In this document: positions 5,183 to 8,418 of the stretch, piece after piece | Position numbering within the stretch: position 1 is the stretch's first letter | How the letters are laid out: each line of letters opens with the position of its first letter | Assembly: GCA_936931335.1 (NCBI GenBank) | Contig: CAKZIH010000070.1 | Coordinates: 1-8,418, forward strand | Source: an uncultured Nostocoides sp. | GTDB lineage: Bacteria; Actinomycetota; Actinomycetes; Actinomycetales; Dermatophilaceae | Length of the DNA stretch: 8,418 nt | Direction of reading: 5' to 3' | The notes under the pieces: generated by a model | What the model was told of the DNA's origin: nothing | What the model saw: the letters and a program-made list of their open reading frames with translations, nothing else | Database searches by the model: none | Made by a program: the position numbers and the translations under genes

Positions 5183-7360
5183 ATGCCTTCTCTTACTGCC
5201 ATTCCGAGCGCGACCGCGCGGTGGAGTGCGCGCCATCCCTGGCGGGCGATCGGCGGCTGGCTTGCATTCGTTGCGCTGGCTGTCGGCCTGGCGATGGTCA
5301 TCCCCACAAAATCGACGACGGAGGCGGACTACCGCCTCGGTGACTCTGGCCGCGCCCAGGCGATCCTGGAGGCCGGCGGCCTGCGCCAGCCGGATGCCGA
5401 GAACGTCCTGATCACCTCGCGGAGTGGTCCGCTGCCGAAGGATCAGGTGAGCGCGGTGGGCCGGGAACTCACCACCGCGATGTCGCGCATCCCGACCGTT
5501 GCGCAGGTCGCCGAGCCGGTATGGAGTGCCGATCGCTCCGCGGCCCTGGTCCCGGTGACCCTCAAGACGGGCGCCGACGAGGTGGCGCCGCTGCTGGCGG
5601 CCACTGCGACGGTGCAGGCGGCACATCCCGGCCTGGAGATCCGACAGGGCGGCGATCTGTCCATCCAGTCCGGGATCAACGACCGGGTGGCCGAGGACCT
5701 GCATACGGCCGAATTCCTCAGCATCCCAGCGACTTTGGTGCTCATGCTGCTCGCCTTCGGCGCGTTGATCGCGGCCGGGGTGCCGGTCCTGCTCGCCGGC
5801 ACCGCGGTCGGCGCGAGCATGGGGCTGGCCGCGCCGATCTCCTATCTCGTGCATGCCGAGCCCACCGTCAATTCGATGATCGGGCTCGTCGGGATGGCCG
5901 TCGGCGTCGACTACTCGCTCTTCTATCTCAAGCGCGAGCGGGAGGAACGCGAGAAGGGCGCGTCCACCGTCGACGCCGTAGAGATCGCCGCCCGGACCTC
6001 CGGCCACGCGATCCTCGTCTCCGGGGGTGCGGTCATCGTGTCGATGGCCAGTCTCTATCTGGTCGGCGCCGCCACCTTCAACTCCCTGGCCACCGGCGCC
6101 ATCGTCGTGGTCGCGGTCGCCGTGCTCGGCTCGATCACCGTGCTACCGGCCCTGCTGGTCAAGCTCGGCACATGGGTCGATCGGCCACGGATTCCGTTGC
6201 TATGGCGCATGACTCGCGGAATGCAGCGCGGTGCGGTCAGCAGCAGACTCACCGCTCCGGTGCTGCGGCATCCCGCGGTCGCGCTCCTCGTGGCGCTGGC
6301 GGCGACGGCGGCCCTGGCCGTGCCCGCCCTGGGTATGCGCGTGCACGGTGCCAGCCTGGAGACCCTGCCGGGCGATATCCCCGCGGTGGCGACGGCGAAG
6401 CGCATCGCCGAGGAGTTCCCCAGCCGCGGGACCAGCGCGGTCGTGGTGGTCCGTGCCGACGCGCAGGCCCAGTCCCAGGTGGCGGCCGCGCTGACCAAGC
6501 TGGCCGGCGAGGCCGAGCGGGCGGCATACGTCGAGGGGGCGTCAGCCGACGCGATCCGCACGTCAGCCGACCGCACGGTCACCCGGTTGGACCTGCCGAT
6601 CCCCTTTGGGGAACGAGACAGCAAGACGGAGAACGCGATTCACGACCTGCGGAACACCTTGGTGCCCAATGCTCTTCACGGCATCACGGCCGAGTATGCC
6701 GTCGGCGGCAGCGCCGCGGAGAACCTCGATTTCGTCGACCGGCAGAGCGGCCGAATGTCGTATGTCGTCGGCCTGGTCCTGCTGCTCACCCTGGTGGTGA
6801 TGTTCGGCGCCTTCCGCAGCCTGCCGTTGGCGCTGGTGTCCGCCGGGCTCAACCTGCTCTCCGTCGGCGCGGCCTTCGGGGTGCTGCGGCTGGTCTTCCA
6901 GGACGGCCGGTTCACCTCGCTCTTGGACTACACCAGCCCCGGCTATGTCATCGACTGGATTCCGCTCTTCGTGCTCGCGATCCTGGTCGGGCTGTCGATG
7001 GACTATCACGTCTTCGTCACCAGCCGGATCCGGGAATGGGCCGACACCGGGCTGCCGATGCGTGAGTCGGTCCGGCGGGGACTGGCCGAGACGGCGGGCG
7101 TGGTGACGAGTGCCGCGGCGGTGATGATCGCGGTCTTCTCGATCTTCGTCACCCTGTCGATGCTGGAGATGAAGATGATGGGCGTCGGCCTCGCGGCGGC
7201 CATCCTCGTGGACGCGACGCTGGTGCGCTTGGTGCTCCTGCCGGCCGCGCTCGTCCTCCTCGGCGAACGGGTGTGGCCCCGCGCCGCCGCGCACGCCCGA
7301 CCCGACCGAGCCCCGATGCTGGAGGGAGCGTCGGGGCTGGTCGGGGCCGGCCGCCGTTAG
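5183..7360 (+). CDS. MMPL/RND-family membrane transporter
   Basis: 725 residues, the normal size for actinobacterial MMPL proteins. It has two similar halves. Each has one leading membrane helix (about 22-41 and 366-386), an external porter domain (about 45-175 and 390-520) and a five-helix bundle (about 178-330 and 523-697). The proton-relay Asp-Tyr pairs are intact in both halves: GVDYSLF (Asp243/Tyr244) and GLSMDYHVF (Asp607/Tyr608). The C-terminal tail after LGERVWP is short and polar, without the long cytoplasmic domain of mycobacterial MmpL3. The family exports lipids, glycolipids or hydrophobic drugs using the proton gradient; the cargo here is unknown. The ATG at 5183 is chosen because an AAGGA Shine-Dalgarno (5172-5176) lies 6 nt upstream and MPSLTAIPSATARWSARHPW is a typical MMPL N-terminus. 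The frame stays open upstream to 4199, but only as antisense of the kinase gene. It is divergent from the two-component operon that may control it. Confidence 0.93.
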   Translation: MPSLTAIPSATARWSARHPWRAIGGWLAFVALAVGLAMVIPTKSTTEADYRLGDSGRAQAILEAGGLRQPDAENVLITSRSGPLPKDQVSAVGRELTTAMSRIPTVAQVAEPVWSADRSAALVPVTLKTGADEVAPLLAATATVQAAHPGLEIRQGGDLSIQSGINDRVAEDLHTAEFLSIPATLVLMLLAFGALIAAGVPVLLAGTAVGASMGLAAPISYLVHAEPTVNSMIGLVGMAVGVDYSLFYLKREREEREKGASTVDAVEIAARTSGHAILVSGGAVIVSMASLYLVGAATFNSLATGAIVVVAVAVLGSITVLPALLVKLGTWVDRPRIPLLWRMTRGMQRGAVSSRLTAPVLRHPAVALLVALAATAALAVPALGMRVHGASLETLPGDIPAVATAKRIAEEFPSRGTSAVVVVRADAQAQSQVAAALTKLAGEAERAAYVEGASADAIRTSADRTVTRLDLPIPFGERDSKTENAIHDLRNTLVPNALHGITAEYAVGGSAAENLDFVDRQSGRMSYVVGLVLLLTLVVMFGAFRSLPLALVSAGLNLLSVGAAFGVLRLVFQDGRFTSLLDYTSPGYVIDWIPLFVLAILVGLSMDYHVFVTSRIREWADTGLPMRESVRRGLAETAGVVTSAAAVMIAVFSIFVTLSMLEMKMMGVGLAAAILVDATLVRLVLLPAALVLLGERVWPRAAAHARPDRAPMLEGASGLVGAGRR

Positions 7361-7372
7361 TTCCCCTCACTC

Positions 7373-7409
7373 GTGCAGCGCTCCCGGCCCACGCTCGGGG
7401 GCGCTGCAC
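7373..7409. terminator. Long stem-loop between convergent MMPL and VOC genes
   Basis: GTGCAGCGC (7373-7381) and GCGCTGCAC (7401-7409) are perfect 9-bp arms. The stem continues through a T-G wobble (7382/7400) and CCCG/CGGG (7383-7386 with 7396-7399) to a 9-nt loop, about 14 bp in all. It starts 12 bp after the MMPL stop. Being symmetrical and placed between convergent genes, it could end transcripts from both sides. There is no T-run, as is usual for GC-rich actinobacterial terminators. Confidence 0.6.
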
Positions 7410-7421
7410 CGGCCTGGCGGG

Positions 7422-7440
7422 CCACTCGAGCACGAGGTGG
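7422..7440 (-). terminator. Small hairpin just past the VOC stop codon
   Basis: CCAC (7422-7425) pairs with GTGG (7437-7440), and TCG (7426-7428) with CGA (7433-7435). The loop is AGCA and G7436 is bulged. It lies 7 bp beyond the VOC stop on the minus strand and may add to the larger stem-loop further on. It is short and could be fortuitous. Confidence 0.25.
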
Positions 7441-7447
7441 TTGAGCG

Positions 7448-7876
7448 TCATTCCCCGGGGTAGGAATCGATATTCCAGAGGTTGCCCTCGGCGTCACGCA
7501 CCGCGGCGCTGCGTCCGCCGTGCGGCGGATGGTGCGCTTCCTGCGCCAGGGTGGCGCCGTGGGCCAGGGCGAGGTCCACGACCTCGTCCACCCGAACATC
7601 GGACTCGACCACGAGATTGCAGGCGCCCTGGCTGGGCCGAGTCGCGAAGCCGACCTCGTCGTCCTCGCGCACGGAGCCGAACATCAGCCCGCCGTTGTCG
7701 CGCCACCGGAACTGCGCATGGTGCACGATGCTCGGATCGTCGGGATCCCGCACCACGAGGACCTCCACGAACCCGATGGCGGTCAGGAAGTCGATGGCCC
7801 GGTCCGCATCCCGGTAGTTCAGGCAGCAGAAGAGCTGGGGCTTGGCGGCACTGTGCGTGCTGGTGTTGGTGTCCAT
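7448..7876 (-). CDS. VOC-family (glyoxalase/bleomycin-resistance fold) protein
   Basis: 142 residues, normal for a single-subunit VOC protein built from two beta-alpha-beta-beta-beta modules. QLFCCLNYRDADRAIDFLTAIGF (14-36) is the usual opening of PhnB-like VOC members. HHAQFRWRDNGGLMFGSV (52-69) ends the first module. NLVVESDVRVDEVVDLALAHGA (87-108) opens the second, which closes with RDAEGNLWNIDSY (127-139). At the positions where metal-dependent glyoxalase I carries its His/Gln and Glu ligands (first strand LFCCLNY, last strand NLWNI) no such residues are seen, so a canonical glyoxalase I activity is not supported. Binding or modification of a small molecule is possible. The ATG at 7876 is chosen because the fold starts right after it; the frame is open to 8017, but that part overlaps the AraC gene and reads as arginine-rich shadow. 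No clear Shine-Dalgarno precedes it. It lies 65 bp behind the AraC-type regulator on the same strand and is probably its target. Confidence 0.85.
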   Translation of the reverse strand: MDTNTSTHSAAKPQLFCCLNYRDADRAIDFLTAIGFVEVLVVRDPDDPSIVHHAQFRWRDNGGLMFGSVREDDEVGFATRPSQGACNLVVESDVRVDEVVDLALAHGATLAQEAHHPPHGGRSAAVRDAEGNLWNIDSYPGE

Positions 7877-7941
7877 ACCGGGAGTGTGCCGAAGCGCCTG
7901 GCCCCCCGTCTTGGATCTTTGGGAACCCGGTCGCCGGATGC

Positions 7942-8418
7942 TCACCGCTCGCTGGCGAACTCGGCGGGCATGTCCGTCAGGGTCTGCGTCGGCGTCTGCC
8001 CGGCCAGCGCTCGCCATTCCCGGTTCAGGTGCGATTGGTCGACATAGCCGGCGAGCGCGGCGGCCAGGGCCAGCGGCCGGCCATGCTCGACCAGAGATCG
8101 GGCGTGGTCGAAGCGGACGATGCGGCCGGCCTCCTTGGGGGTCACTCCGTATTCGGCGACGAATTGGGTATGCAGATGCCGCCGCGACCAGCCCACCTCC
8201 CGCGCAAGGTCCGCCACCCGGATCGTGCCGTGGGAGTTGAGCACGCGTCGCCAGGCCTCGGCGACCTCCGGGCGCGCCATCCGTCCCGGCCGGGCCGCAC
8301 CGACGGCGGCGAGCAGCCGACGCTCGAGAAGCGCAAACCGGTCACCCCAGCCCAGTTCGCCCAGTTCCGCATGCAGGGTCGGCGAGAGCACCGGCCCGGG
8401 CGCCACGGTTGCCCGCCG
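7942..8418 (-). CDS. AraC-family transcriptional regulator, C-terminal part
   Basis: 158 codons are visible and the frame is still open at the right edge, so the N-terminal effector part lies outside the window. Counting back from the stop, the last 100 residues are a full AraC/XylS DNA-binding domain with two helix-turn-helix units. The first is TIRVADLAREVGWSRRHLHTQF, the second ALAAALAGYVDQSHLNREWRAL; GVTPKEAGRIVRFDHA links them. DQSHLNREWRALAGQTPTQ is the family signature region. The preceding ELGWGDRFALLERRLLAAV and ARPEVAEAWRRVLNSHGTI match the linker of the roughly 250-280-residue actinobacterial AraC regulators. A GTG at 8404-8406 could be mistaken for a start, but it falls inside that linker. 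The gene runs toward the VOC gene 65 bp away, suggesting one operon in which the regulator responds to a compound the VOC protein handles. The ligand is unknown. Confidence 0.9.
   Translation of the reverse strand, partial: RRATVAPGPVLSPTLHAELGELGWGDRFALLERRLLAAVGAARPGRMARPEVAEAWRRVLNSHGTIRVADLAREVGWSRRHLHTQFVAEYGVTPKEAGRIVRFDHARSLVEHGRPLALAAALAGYVDQSHLNREWRALAGQTPTQTLTDMPAEFASER

Noticed and set aside
5521..7065. 514-residue open frame within the MMPL gene
   Set aside because: It is an out-of-frame shadow, Arg/Gly-rich and without hydrophobic helices, while the overlapping MMPL frame is well supported.
7877..8017. N-terminal extension of the VOC protein
   Set aside because: It overlaps the end of the AraC gene in another frame and is Arg/Asp-rich shadow. 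The VOC fold begins directly after the ATG at 7876.

Overview
The window is strongly GC-rich and densely coded. Almost every codon ends in G or C, and spurious frames run open opposite the real genes. Together with the protein families present, this points to a high-GC actinobacterium (Actinomycetota); the sequence does not settle the order or genus. It looks like ordinary chromosome: it opens on the 5' end of a core ribosomal protein gene and continues through four accessory regulator/transporter/enzyme modules. No insertion sequence, phage gene, CRISPR array, tRNA or rRNA was seen.

Layout: (1) Minus strand, 1-207: N-terminal 69 residues of ribosomal protein L13 (rplM), with its own promoter and a roughly 130-nt leader. 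(2) Plus strand, 479-2382: an ArsR-like winged-helix regulator and an MFS transporter, joined by an ATGA stop/start overlap. An A/T-rich block with a dyad and 13-bp-phased TTRTGC repeats lies just before the regulator and overlaps a plausible promoter. (3) Plus strand, 2467-3099: a small KANL3/Tex30-type alpha/beta hydrolase, ending in a stem-loop that contains its stop codon. (4) Minus strand, 5017-3186: a histidine kinase and a NarL-type response regulator whose genes overlap by 49 bp. (5) Plus strand, 5183-7360: an MMPL/RND-type membrane transporter divergent from the kinase. The 165-bp gap between them holds an 18-bp palindrome. (6) Minus strand, 8418-7448: the C-terminal part of an AraC-type regulator followed 65 bp later by a small VOC (glyoxalase-fold) protein.

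The genes form regulator-target pairs. The ArsR-like protein probably represses its own operon with the MFS pump. The two-component system probably controls the divergent MMPL transporter, its own operon, or both. The AraC regulator probably controls the VOC protein. These links come from layout and DNA motifs; no substrate or inducer can be read from the sequence.

I found no clearly new biological system. The most useful observations are the phased operator in front of the ArsR-like gene with a probably leaderless start, the palindrome and start-codon hairpin between kinase and transporter, the 49-bp kinase/regulator overlap, and an antisense open frame that could mislead automatic annotation into a 1053-residue MMPL protein.
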